Origin: Apophysomyces variabilis
Taxonomy: Eukaryota > Mucoromycota > Mucoromycetes > Mucorales > Mucoraceae
DNA length: 64,000 nucleotides
Direction of reading: 5' to 3'
Assembly (NCBI GenBank): GCA_002749535.1
Contig: MZZL01000382.1
Location: forward strand, 186,001-250,000
The notes beneath the pieces are model-generated. The model was not told the origin of the DNA, did not search any database, and worked only from the letters and a program-made list of their open reading frames with translations. The first letter of the stretch is position 1. The number at the start of each line of letters is the position of its first letter. A program made the position numbers and the translations under genes. Below are positions 37,506 to 49,686 of the stretch, piece by piece.

Positions 37506-38398
37506 TTCTAGACACTATTAGATGATGTTAAATGAGTGTTACATATAACTCCAGATTACTTACCTATTTAACTACCTATAACAGAAACGTTTTGCGTGCA
37601 TTTCCATACACGCCTAATCGTCGAACGATGCTCAAGGCGAAACTTTAGGCGAGAATAATAAAATGTAAGCAGTGACTGTCACCCCAATTTCGGCGGTTCC
37701 GGGCAACTTGATATGTGACGTGATTCTTTTAGCAGTTTATTATTGAATCCTCCACATATTCGATACACTCTTAAATACTAATATTGACCGCAGGTAAGAG
37801 TTTTGGTAAGAATATTGTTGAATGATTTTGAAAGCACAAGTGAGTTATTTGAGGTTAAGGTTGTTGTTCCTTTATTCAGATAGATGGATAATTCATATAG
37901 TACTGCTGAGTTAAAATATTGATTTGGTAGTTATATAAAAAAAGAGTAGGCCATCACAAACTACAGGTTTTTTTCAAGATTCCACCCAAAATTGTTTGAA
38001 GTTTAGAAGAGTTAAATTTTGCAAAATCATCCAATGAAACCATGATTCGAATAAAACGTCTTGAATTAAAAGGGTGTTCTCGTTCAGGGGCAAGCGTAAC
38101 TCCATCATGAAGACATAGATACCCATCCCACTAATTAAAAGATATTCCTAAACGACCCAATGCTTAAAACAGTTGAGGATACGGGAAAATATCTGCAAAG
38201 ATAGTGTAACCGATTCTGTTTATTTCATGCAAAACGCCAGATGTCTGTATGATGTATGGAAAGACAATAAGTAAAGGTTAAACTTTATTAAACATATCAT
38301 TTACCCTAACAATAAAAAGAAAATCAGTGACAACAATAAACGTTGACAGTTTGAATTACTGAGTTTTAACACATACGAGGAGGATTACATGCTGCTTA

Positions 38399-38700
38399 AA
38401 TGAAGCCATGGTTCTCAACGTGCTGATCCTCGTTCTCAAGGTCCTGTGGATCATCTAACAAACAAGATAATAGAGCCTTTCTTATTCCACTATATCTGCT
38501 TCCGCACTAACATGAGGTGTCATTCATCACCGCTCGTTGTGTGGAACGAATTAGATGAATCACTTCGTATATAGGAACGCTGACCGTGTCCGTAATACCA
38601 TAGAAGGACGAAGTAAAAGTCAGATAGAAAATGAAATATTTACAGTCCATTTCATACGATCCTGTTTTATTTATGTAGCGGGATCCAGAGCGCATATTAA
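38399..38700 (-). CDS. Possible two-exon fragment of an unknown gene
   Basis: A minus-strand frame (about 38590-38517) with VPIYEVIHLIRSTQRAVMND can be joined in phase through a roughly 56-nt intron (donor GTTAGT, acceptor TTTGTTAG) to a terminal exon (about 38457-38399) encoding DPQDLENEDQHVENHGFI and a TAA. The acidic tail is not one I recognise. The upstream start is unclear, so this is only a candidate. Confidence 0.28.
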
Positions 38701-39462
38701 CAGAGAATTTGATCGTTCTCTGCTATAGAAAACAATGCTGAATATCATACTGTAGCGGTAAAATCCATAAAGTATAGTATCAAGAACCCTTTGCCGAAAA
38801 GAAGAGCTCATGATTGTACGTCATTATTAACTCAGGTCTAGCTGAATTCGTTCTCATCGCATATACACTGGCACATGCTTCTAAATCAAGCAAATGGAAC
38901 CTTGTCGACAGTAACCCGACAAAACAATCAAGTCGTTCTCTTTATATGGTTACTTTTATAGTCTAGAACAAGTGCTGTCGGCAACAGGGGGCTGCATACC
39001 ACATCTTCTTTCTCTCTTTCTTTAGCTTGGTTGTTTTCTGTATCTTCTTGTTTGGATACACTTTCATTATATGTACAAGGAAGGAAGTTTGGCTAACCTG
39101 TAGGGTCCAGATTAGTAGGTACGTGGGAACTGGGTGCGGAACAAAATGTTGTCGAATGCAAAAACTGGTTGGAATACAGCCAGAAGAAAGGTGAGAATGC
39201 GATTAAGCTTATTAAAGAGTTTCCTCAAGGCTCCCCGTTCTAAGACTTCCTCATGATCTGGTTTCCCATGGTGTGAGTGGATAAAGATATATATAATTCT
39301 GTGCTAGACGCAAAAAGACAACAACCATTTTGCATTAAGTAACGTGTTGTCGCGCCATTCCGTTTTCAATCACCGCTTATTGAACAGTTATTTTTTGTGC
39401 GTTGTCTTCCTCCCTCTTTCTCTTATCCTCTTCACCTCGTCTTGTTTCTTTTTTTTAAAAAA

Positions 39463-42273
39463 TGCCCTATGACTATATCGAAATAACACAAGCATGTCTT
39501 GCAAGTGTCGGCGTCTACATTGACGCGGTTATGATTTTGATCTTCCATAAGAAAACAGTAAAACTAGCTGAACAGGCACAAGAGGCAGAGAGAAGAAAAA
39601 CTGGTCTATAATTTGGAATATGCATTTCAGAACAGGTATTAACAAATAATCAATTTCCTCAGAGATTTGCAAAGGCTGCTCTGAAGAAGGGCATCCAAAC
39701 AAGCGATACAAAGCTTGTCCTCAAAACGAGAATCACGGCAGAAATCAAGGTAAATGACATCAATGCATCACTAGAACTTTGCTCATTCTCATTTTATAGT
39801 TGGAAAAAAAAAATGAAAATTGACAGCTGAGGAAAGAATCCGAGCATTCTAGGCAAAAGAAACGCGGCAGGGCTTTGAAGAATGGAGAGACAAGGGACAT
39901 TTTTGTCCCATCCAGGCCATGTCCAGCTTGCGGTTCGACTGACGATGCTTATGCAAGAAGAAGGTCTTACACAGGTCATGCAAAAACTATAAACGAAAAA
40001 GTCAATGAAGAACTTGGAAAAGATTATGAAAGATACACAAGAAAGCTACCGCTTGATTCTATCATCTGTCCAGAGTACCGTGAGGAACTCAAAAGGAAAC
40101 TTACGAATCTGTGCGGCTTTTTGCGCGAAGTAGTCTTCCGAGCTCAAATCTTCGTGAATGGTTACATTATCTCGAATGACGGTCAGGAGATAAGTGCGTA
40201 CGTTTACACACAGTCTTTCTGGTATTCCGTATGTCATTTAGTCCTCGATAAGAAGGTCTCCAACGAAAACTCCAACATGCCATCCGATCTACTAGGTTAT
40301 TGGGCACAATTTCGTGCGGCATATCCTTCCGTAATCTTCCCTCCACAGGGCTTTTCTGGCTACAGTGATGCCTTATCGGCGGCCTGCAAGACTTTGGCAA
40401 CATGTTATACCAATAACATCGTCGAAACTTTTGAGAACCGAGTGGTGCAGTATTCATTCCGCAAGTTGAAAGCAGCAATACCGGTAAATATGTTTGTAAT
40501 CAATAAAGAAATCATAACCAACTTCATTCTTGCTTTTTCTAGGAACTTACTAATGGTCGAATAAAAGATCTCGCTAGGGAGTATGTCTACGAACGCGTCT
40601 GTGGCGGAGATCCCCTATGGCCTGATGCAGTTCCCTTGGTCTCCACGGGTATAACCAGCGCAGTTAATTCTCTCTGTGAGGAGTTATCCAGTGTCATCCC
40701 TGTCCCTGCAACGGCAGAGACCATGTCCGCTTCCCCAGGGAGGTTTGTGCCGGCGCTACGTCATATCGTCAGTACCTACGACGAAGAATATAAGAACAGC
40801 AAAGGTTGTGATGACGAGGAACTCCCCCGGCGATTCAGCCTATCACCCATGCCGTCTACAAAATGGCGATTTGCGACAATTAATGCAAAAGCCTTATCAT
40901 GCTTAACAGAACTCACATTTGAAGGGGGTTTTGAGCAAAACGCTGCCTTATTTCATACCGTCTTTGACTTTGCCAAACTACGATACACAAGGTAAGATAA
41001 AGAAAAGTCGTTGATAAAAAGAATTCTAACTGCAGAATGGTTAGCGTTGAAGAACTGAAAAACTCGTCGGTGAATCGTGGCGTTATCTTCACTGAATCAA
41101 ATTCTCTCTGACGGGTTCGCAGTTGACTTCCAGTTTGCCAGAAAATCGGCAAAGAAAGAAAGAGCTACCGTGGACGCAGAGCTCACTGCTACCGATTTTA
41201 CAGAAGAGGAGATAACTGATTATTTCCAACCGTGTGCAGTGGACCCCGGCCGATCGCAACAGTCTACATGAAATTCGCAGATGCAGTACAAGGGAGTACT
41301 ATACGTACACTGGCTCCCCCCGTGCATCAAAAAGAATTCAGACGGAAAAGAAAGAAGCAGGCATTGAGGCCATTGAGACGGATTTAGAGACTGGTAAAAC
41401 ACAGAGTCTCGAGGTGAATGATAGCTATGTCCGCTGCAACTTTCAACATATGAATGCGCTATTTGCGTTCTATGGACAGACGAAGCAGAGGTGCGATTTC
41501 GGATTTACCAGGGCCGTCAACGTACTCCAGAGGAAATGGTCATATCCTGACCAATGGAAGGAAAAATAAAACAAAAATCGTCGTAAACACACAAAATGGA
41601 ATCGCAAGCTACGTCGCGAAAATTAAAAAAAAAAGGGAAGAAGAAAAGAAAAGCAAACGGGGATGCAACTAAGTATGTAAATCAAGTATGAACTTGTTAC
41701 TGAATAACTCAATAGGAGAGCGTGCCACCAGAGTCTGCGGTGAGATCGACATTGTGCAAAAACAAACGTTTTCGAAAATGGAAGTGAGCAGGCTATCAAG
41801 AGTCGGAAAAGATGCCGTTCATCGTGTTCGGCGATGGGATGTTTGGCAAAGATACTGTGAAACTGAAGGGTCACCGGAGTGGGGTAGTTGGACAGTTATG
41901 GAAGCACATCAAGCGAAGGGAACGAAGAGGAGAACTGCTGGCTATCGAGATGGATGAGTACCTTACATAGCAGGTATAGTACATGGATGGAACAAACGAA
42001 TCATCGATTAATATGAAGCGTGTATAGGTGTGCAATAATTGCAACAAGAAAGATATGAAGATTACGACTGCAGACGATATCTCTCGCCATGGCATACTAG
42101 TTTGTAAACACTGTGAAGTGTTATGGCAGAGAGATATCAATGGTTGTAAAAACGTTTTCTCGCTTGCGCTGTCCATCTTAGTTGAGGAAGGACGACCACA
42201 ACGGTTCTCTCGTCTCCCGGCCCCTAACAACATCCCCGAATCGAACACGGGTCTTCCCCTCGAGGAAGTTTAG
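39463..42273 (+). pseudogene. Fanzor (eukaryotic TnpB-like RNA-guided nuclease family) relic, copy 2
   Basis: The frame starts MPYDYIEITQACLASVGVYI. A first knuckle-like motif (CKGC, then H and C) is at about 39665-39720 and a second, RPCPACGSTDDAYARR, at about 39920-39960. A long helical block follows: KTINEKVNEELG, RYTRKLPLDSIICPE, FLREVVFRAQIFVNGYI, and YVYTQSFWYSVCHLV. The RuvC-I block is AVDPGR (Asp codon 41242-41244). FGDGMFGKD lies near 41840 and EMDEYLT has Glu at 41956-41958. The zinc ribbon is complete (Cys codons at 42031, 42040, 42103 and 42112). RuvC-III is WQRDINGCKN (Asp 42133-42135). Damage includes two in-frame TGA codons near 41056-41070, a frameshift just after AVDPGRSQ (about 41255) and a TAG at 41968-41970. 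It differs strongly from copy 1, so it is not a recent duplicate. Confidence 0.82.
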
Positions 42274-42817
42274 ATTTTTACGGTAAGTGTATTAGGTAAT
42301 GTCTCCAGTTAGGTTTTTATTCACGTTTATCTTTTATAGATGATGCCATTGGTAAGCTTTCTATCACATTTTAACAGGAAGATACTCACCAACAATTATT
42401 GGCAAATTCTTTATAACTTTTATCTCCAAATCTTCAAACAATTTTTGGCGGAATCTTCAAAAACCATTGAATAAACCAGTAAAAGCATGTCGTACCTTTA
42501 CTCATACTTTATTCTCGGACAATAACAAAAAACGTTCCTATCCTTTACAACTTTGCAACAAGCACTCTCAATGTTCCGTCGCTGTCCAGGCGGGTCAAGC
42601 GCCATATACGATGGCTAGAAAAGGAATCGCAGGTACGAAAAGCGTGAAAATGCTCACATTCTAGGTTTGCGCTTCGTCAACTGACATGTTCTAGGCTTGG
42701 TTGAGTAAATAGAACTGTGAAACTCGTCTATATATAATCATCTATAGCATTGCAATTACACCGCTCCGCAATTTATCGATAATTATTTCCATTCTTTGTC
42801 AATAAGCGAGCAAGCAA

Positions 42818-43150
42818 ATGCAAGAATCACGCTGTAGGAAGAATCAAGCGAGCCATAACCCAAAGGCATCCGATGTTACTCGTGAAAAGGTTGTTCAACT
42901 GGTTTCAAACCAATGTATGATCATTGCCAAAGCGGCAAGAGGAATCTGTTTGGACCCTCACACTGTGAAGGACATTGTGGCGCGCTTTGAGAACCAAGGG
43001 CGTACAGAAACAAAGCAAAGAGGTGGTAGCCGTCATGGCAAGCCGGAAAGGTCCATCTGTCATTCCTAAAGGATGTTATAGAATAAAACAACCGTGAGAC
43101 CCTTAGAGGGTTTACAGGCTCCCTTACTTGACCACTTCCCTGAAATGAGC
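42818..43150 (+). pseudogene. IS630/Tc1-mariner-type transposase fragment (paired helix-turn-helix region)
   Basis: The frame starts at 42818 and encodes the DNA-binding head of this family: DVTREKVVQLVSNQCMIIAK, AARGICLDPHTVKDIVARFE, then NQGRTETKQRGGSRHGKPE, which is the typical linker between the two helix-turn-helix units. It breaks near 43066. A shifted frame continues with FLKDVIE, NNRETLRGLQAPLLDHFP and MSRVSITALKR, matching the second unit. No DDE catalytic domain follows. It lies about 550 bp downstream of the Fanzor relic on the same strand. Confidence 0.6.
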
Positions 43151-43254
43151 AGAGTCAGTATTACTGCATTGAAAAGAGGAGCTAACTATTACTTCGAAGC
43201 GTGTTCATCGCTACCCATTGCGTTGGCGCAATCTCCGAAAAATTCCCGTAGAAG

Positions 43255-43276
43255 CTCCCTTCTTGCGAGAAGGGAG
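43255..43276. repeat. Perfect 9-bp inverted repeat
   Basis: CTCCCTTCT (43255-43263), loop TGCG, AGAAGGGAG (43268-43276). It sits just beyond the transposase fragment and could be a structural end of a mobile element or part of an RNA hairpin. No function is shown. Confidence 0.5.
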
Positions 43277-43348
43277 GGAGACTTTTTTGGGCGGCATGGG
43301 CTAACTCGTAGCCGAGTAAACACGATCGAATTCAAACGGAATCACTGA

Positions 43349-45726
43349 GTTAACGAGTTAAGTGCCTGCTGAGTCATAGAGGTGAATAGCGCAGTGAATG
43401 GCCATCATTCACCACGCCTTGAACCTCTAACCGATTAAACATTCCTCGCTGGTATATCGAGAAAATAGAAAATAGAGGTAACGCAGAGGTAAAGGGTGAC
43501 TCAAAGTAAGTATCATTTATTTCACATATTTTTTTTTCAAAGAATGCATGCAGACAAAACTGACAAGAGCTGGTTGTCAGTAACTTGGTGCACGGAGGCA
43601 ATGGCAGTCTGAGTTTTTATATTGTAATGCTCCGATTTTGTACAACTAGATCGAGCAATGGTAATCACAGCGGTCATTGCTTATTCCAAAGTCTAAACAT
43701 GAAGCCTCATGGCTGGATGTCAATGCAAAGCATGAGGGATAGGACATTCAGCATTCTTTAAAAGAACAAGTTTGCTTCGGGTTTAAGCACGATGAACTTA
43801 CTTTTTCACAAACTCTTCCACCATTTCCACAACATTTACAGTGAATATCAGGCCAAGCGACACTATGAAACCGGCGAATATGCAGTCCGCAACTGCATGG
43901 GTGTTTTATAACGGAAAAAGTTTAGATAGGATTAAAAAGAAAATGAATCAAGCAATAACACCATTCTAATAGCTTCATTGGGCAAGCAGTATGCAAATGG
44001 CTCGTGCTGTGTTATTTTTCTCTTAATGAAAAAAAGTAGTACATCGGGAAGCACGAATAGTTCAATAGGGACTGACGCGGACCAGAAGCAATGCGTTTCT
44101 TTCATAGTGAACGGTAACTGACAAGCGGTTTCCATTATCACTCCTCGACATTCTCCATGTTACGCGCATGTCTGGGCTGTTTCTCTGACGTGTTGCATAT
44201 ACCTGCCACAATATTTACGCTCTGTGACGTAACACACTTTGACGGTTACGGGTCAAGTGAGAGAGTAGCAGCAAAACTGGCATCGAAATTTATCCCAGAA
44301 TTCCGGCGGTCGCTTACCGTACAAGCTGGCATCCAGCAAAATCTCGGTTGCGTACGAAAAAAGTTTGCCAGCAATATTGTAAATAAGTTAGAAAAAACGT
44401 GTTTGCAAATAAAATATTTTGTTCATTCCCGGAGCGCTTTGTTTCTTACAGTGTGCTTTATTCGTGTACGTATTGCTTTTTTACACCGTGAAATATACCG
44501 GGTTTTAAGTTAGTGAGGAGCCATAATTTTTTTTTTCTCAGCAAGCTACATTTGATTTCTAAGCGATCGACGTCTGTTTTCTCAATTTTTCGACTTCATT
44601 TAATTGGCCCAAAGTAATAAATGTGTCCGTCCGGGCTGGATCAGTACAATTAAAGGTAAACCGGTGGAAGGAAAAACCCTTTTAGGAACAACGGTAAAAA
44701 GATAGTACGGGAAGGAAGTTATTAAAACGCTAAAAAATATCAAGTAAACAATATAATCATTTTACAAGACTTCCGGGCGAGAGGGATCAGGCAGTAGCGG
44801 TATAATTGGTGAAGTTACTGCAAGGATGGAGCATATGACCGGTCATCGTTGTTTGCAAAGGATGGTTGCATTGCTTACCAAGCTCACAACGCAGATTTTA
44901 ATCATAAAAACGTAGTTGCTGCTAAAAAGGAGAAAAGCACATGTTTACCTGTGCTTCCTCTTGGCAAGACTATCTGAAACCCGTCCGCTCTACGTTACGT
45001 TTAGTGAGGTTGAGCCAGCTCTATGGAAATGGAAATTTTTAAATCAATGACAACATTCGCGCGGACATTGAAACAATGTCCCTAGCGTTGCAGTCAAGGT
45101 TTTTTTTAGCACGTAGTTTTGCCAAGTGCTCAGCAAGGGGTATTAAGAAAATCTTGGTCTCCATGTCAGACGACGGAGATTATAATGCTAACATGTGTTA
45201 CCATGATCTCCCGCATTGACTAAGCAGATCCCGAAACATCCAAACTCATACTGTAAGTCGAACAGACGAACACCAGCTTCAGAAATGGGATATCGCAATC
45301 CTTTGAATTGGGATGTTGTTGATCTTTCGAAATCTACATATAATACCTTGATAAATGGGAATGTATTGACTCGACTTAGTGTACATGAAATGTTACACCA
45401 AGTTCGGAAACCATTGCAAGTTAGACGAGGCTGTGGTTACTTTAATTACTAATTTCACCTTTTTGTGCTTTATATTTTGTGCCATAAATTAAATTGCTGT
45501 CAACGTACAGTGTTTTTTTTCCAAAGTCTTGTAACTTGCGGGAATAATGCTCATCCTTTTTTCATTGGCCGCCAGCTGCGCCACGCATTGTTAATTTTGG
45601 GCGTACTTCGAAATGCTCAGTGCTTCGCAATCGGCCAATTCATCCCAAAAAGGGAAGGGAAGAAAATGTTTAAATAGACAGGTGCTGAAGCGACTTTGTC
45701 AGAACAGATCAAGCAGTCTTTATCAA
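43349..45726. other. Intergenic region without supported genes
   Basis: This is AT-rich sequence upstream of the CotH gene. Small frames at 43374-43601, 45216-45452 and 45465-45677 have no known motif. The frame at 44157-44513 is listed separately because of its shared motif. Confidence 0.4.
44157..44513 (+). other. Open frame sharing a motif with 26.3 kb
   Basis: A 118-codon plus frame contains IPATIFTLCDVTHFDGYGSS and a following helical segment (ERVAAKLASKFIPEF). The motif parallels the one at about 26355-26420. The last third looks random. It is probably a decayed copy of an unnamed repeated element. Confidence 0.35.
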
Positions 45727-47773
45727 ATGCTTATTCAGAAAAGTCTAAGTAAGCTCAAGAGAAAAACAAAAGAACCATATGGCTTTGAGATAGCAACGTT
45801 TTATTCTAACCTTATCCTCCTATCTCTTTTGTTTTCTTTGATCTACTAGTCGCGACGTGTCTTTTCGCGTCTTTGGCCTACGGTCGTAATATTACTTATA
45901 GTGTCGTTACTCCTGCAGGAGATCAGCACACCGTCGGTGTTACTGTAGATGACACTACCTTTGCATTGAAGCCTTCGCCCGAATGTCCCATTCTGTTTAC
46001 CGGCGAAGCTCCCGAGGCAATCAAAGGCTATAATTACGTCAAGCTGAAGGGCAACCAAGTGATCGAAAAAGAAGCCTTTGTTCGCCAGATTGCCAAGGAT
46101 AATACGCCGAACGAAGTGTACAATCGTACCTGGAACACAGTCCAAGTGGCCAAACTCCCCAACGTTCTTTCCCCTTTGCCAGAAATCAACCGTATTCAAA
46201 CAGACCTTCATATCGATGGCCAGATCCCTACGCTATACTTTTCCGGCGATCAAGCCGCGTTAGAGACCATGCTGAAAAATGCAACAGGTGATAACAAGGT
46301 CACAACCAACATGACATATATTACGTAAGATGTGCATACTTTCGGTCCGTTGTTCGTCATACTAACTCCGTACGCCTTCACCTCTACAGACCGAGCAAAA
46401 TTCACCAAGTGAACAACGTTTCTATTCATCTTGGTGGTCGAGGTTCTCGATGGTCACCTAAATTGGCTTATAATCTTAAGATTGAAGACAAGAATGGTTT
46501 TATGGGCTACCGACGACTGAAGCTCCGGTCCCTTGTATCTGACCCATCCTACCTGCGAGAACAAATTATTTACGACATTCTGCAATCTGCAGGCGTTGCC
46601 ACAACTGGTTTCTCTTACGCCAGGTAAATAGGAGAAAAAGGACGGAGATTTTCCGAATCAAATGCCTTTTTTCTTGTAGGCTAACCAAAATTCTTTTTTT
46701 CTTCTTGCAGAGTCTATTTCAATGATCGCCCTATGGGATTGTACGGTTTCATCGAGAACTACAGAAACCCTTGGTTGAAGAATGAATTTAACGGTGGCGA
46801 GAAAATGGATGTTGGCTTCCTCTACCAGGGCATGTCTGGTTCTCCTACAACTGGATCTCGATCTGACCTTAGCTACCGTGGCGACAATGTGACCGCTTAC
46901 GCCGATGGCGCTTATAGACTCAAGGAAGCGCCCAAGGCAGACAAAGCAGATACCAAGAAGGATGCGGGTGACGAAGACAAGGAAGACCCAGTGGCAAACC
47001 CTGCTGATTTTACCAAGTTGATGGAATACACCAAATTTTTGGAACAAGGACCTGTAAACGGATCGGATGCTGTCAAGGCATGGAAAGAAAAAATGGACAT
47101 GGAAAGCGTCATTCGCAAGTACGTAGATTAAGTCCCTTTTTCTCGAATTCTGAACTAACTCTATATGTTTAGTATGGTACTTGAAGTTTTGCTCGGGTTC
47201 TCGGATGGTTACATTGCCAACCTCGACAACTTCTACGTCTACCACAGCCCTCAATTGAACAAAATGATCTATCTACCATCCGACGTTGATCTCGGTTGCG
47301 GCTCCACCATGGTCAAACTGAATGACATGTGGAGCGGTAACTATGAGCAATATCCTGGCTTCTCGATGAAACGTCCTCTTCTCAACTTCATCAAAGTCCC
47401 TGAATTCAAGCAACAATTCGAACAACTCCTTCTCAAATTGACCAAAGAACTTGTCAACCCTGCCGTGGTGAACAAGCGCATTGACGATCTTGCCAACATG
47501 CTTCGAGAAGATGTTGCCTGGGATAAGACCGTGCCTCCTGCTAACCCCAACCCTCCTGAGGCCGGTCAGCCCGGTGGTCCACCTAGCATTGAACCTTCTA
47601 TGATCCCTCCCCCACTGGACGTGCCTACCATTATGAACATGGGTATTCGCGCTAACGTGACCTTTGAACAGGCTATCAATGGCTTGAACCTTGGTATTTC
47701 CTTGTCGGGTTTGAAAGAATGGTTCCAACGTCAATCTCAGGCAACACTGGCCCACTTCAACGCCACCCAATAG
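45727..47773 (+). CDS. CotH-family spore coat/invasin-type protein, secreted
   Basis: Member of the CotH kinase-like family, which is expanded in Mucorales, where some members are cell-surface proteins. Five exons join in phase to 579 residues: 45727-45748, 45850-46324, 46390-46623, 46711-47118 and 47173-47773. Exon 1 plus the start of exon 2 gives a clean signal peptide (MLIQKSLIATCLFASLAYG). A beta-rich N-terminal region with NITYSVVTPAGD follows. The CotH core has GFMGYRRLKLRS, YLREQIIYDIL, RVYFNDRPMGLYGFIENY, GFLYQGMSG, and MIYLPSDVDLGCGS. Several N-glycosylation sequons (NIT, NRT, NAT, NMT, NVT) are present. The C-terminus (ending NATQ) lacks the hydrophobic tail of a GPI signal, so secretion rather than anchoring is likely. 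At the place of the MGQTNDGAYRDP-type motif of known invasive CotH proteins, this protein has a different serine/threonine-rich loop. The start was chosen for signal peptide and splice phase. Confidence 0.9.
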
Positions 47774-49686
47774 AAAAATAACATAAAATAGCCGTTGCTC
47801 CCTTCTCCTTCCCCTTTGTCATTCCTTCCTTCGTTGTAAACTATTCCATCTATCCAACTACCAAAATAAAACAGACCATAGCTCCATTCCTTTTCTTAAA
47901 AAAGCAAATTGATTGGCACATGGCATGGATAAATTCTAGCTTATCGTTTTTATTAGGTTCTAACCTAATCGAAAGAAGAAAACTCTCGTGTGTCGCAAAA
48001 TTTTGTACACTCATTCGTTTTAAGTTTCCGTTCCCTCCGTTATTTCGGTGCAAAAAAAAAAAAAAACTTTGTATTCCAGCCTCGGTAGGTGACACCGCAT
48101 ATCTGCGCCACAGCTGAGAAACAGTAAGTCCGTCCCATATAACAAACCGAATGGATCACGTTGCGACACATCGGATTTGCCCTCTGTTCATTGTGATATC
48201 TTTCAAATAAAACCATAAGAAAAGAGAACTTGAGCGTATAGGCGTTAACTCTTGGAAAAAAGACGATTCTATTTTGCTATTTCTCATTTCCTTATTCTTT
48301 AGATATTGTCCAGTAAAAGATGGTGCAATACATTTTCGATAAATTATCATGCATCCTGTCAGTGAACGACAATGGACAGAATACGGTCGTATTTGTGTAT
48401 GTACATCTCCGAGCAACGGACTTACTATTCCCGATGAGCAACATGAATATTACCTATTTAAGAAAGAGTAAAATACCAAACATGCGTGAGTGGAATGGTA
48501 TGCTAGACCTGTCTATGTTATTAAGCCCATTGAAACAGACTGCGAAGGAATTCAACCTGTTTCTTTGCTGTGGCGAGCAACCTCGCTTGGTAGAGAATTT
48601 GCATACAAAAACAACATTTTTTCAACCATTCTATGATTCTTTCTTTATTTTTCGTTGTTCTTTTTTTTTTTTTTGAGGGGTGGAATGGATGGTTTCTTCA
48701 AGTCCTCAAATCTGAGATTAATGGAGGTTTCTTTCCCGTAAGACATATCAAGGAAACAATTTCTTCAGTAAGCAAAGTTAAGAAACGACAAGACAATATC
48801 TTATGCTGGATACCTCATTGCTCTAGTGACATACCTTTTATAGCACGTGCAGACAAAAAGAAAGTTATTAGCAACCTATGCAAAAAGCTATGCGTCTATT
48901 TAACGAACGTGCTCATCTTCTGCCTTCTGGCATTCCGTCTTGGTGTCAGTCAGACAGCTCAATCACGTGGAGTGATGAATAGAACTAAAGATTCGACACT
49001 GTCATTACAGCAATATGCTCACTTCGAGTCTAGAACCTGCGTTTAAATTGCGGTTAGCGATGCAGTCCGTCTCCTGTGCGAGATCTTGTGTGAAAATTCC
49101 GTACCTTGTAGCAGTTGAATACTAGTAACACACTACTACGATACATATTCTATATAATGTATGCAAATGTTCTCGAGTTAGGAACGGATGGCAACAGTTC
49201 CGTGAACAGAGACGCAAGTGGAAACCAAATGCAAAAGCCTACTGAAACTACTGAAATGGAAAGATGTGAGCTGATATAGAGAAAAGGAAATTGGCATGGT
49301 TGACACCGATAAACTGGAACAGAGCAATTGGTAACTCAACCTTCAGCTCGATGAATTCCGGAAAAAGTGGAAGCATTGCAGTGCTTGTAGGACTTCAGCG
49401 TGGAATAGCAAATTCCACTATCTTCTTTTCCTTTTATTCATAAACAAGGAATCTTTATTTTTTTAACAACTGTCTAAGTCAGGCAAAAAAAGGAGGGGAT
49501 GAACAAGATGGAATCGTTGGGTTAGAACAGTTAATATTAATGATGATTGTGCAGAGAGAGAAAGAGGAAATCTTTTTCTTGCTTTGTATTTTTTTTTCTT
49601 AAATTCGGTATCTTTATGGCTTCATAAGACTTGCTCGCTTTTTCATTTTAAGGATCAATAACGGCATGATCATAGCGCTGTTTTTC
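47774..49686. other. Intergenic region between CotH and the defensin-like gene
   Basis: About 1.9 kb separate convergent genes. An A-rich run lies at 48051-48066 and a T-rich run near 48659-48675. Frames at 47850-49046 have no motif. No RNA gene is seen. Confidence 0.45.

Larger units (their letters stand above)
37095..39462. other. Intergenic region between SEC3 and the second Fanzor relic
   Basis: This is mostly AT-rich sequence. Apart from the two weak minus-strand candidates listed separately, I see nothing that can be supported as a gene, RNA or repeat. Confidence 0.4.

Noticed and set aside
42219..42262. tRNA-like T-loop text (CCCCGAATCGAACACGGG)
   Set aside because: It lies within the coding frame of the Fanzor relic and no matching acceptor, D or anticodon stems surround it.
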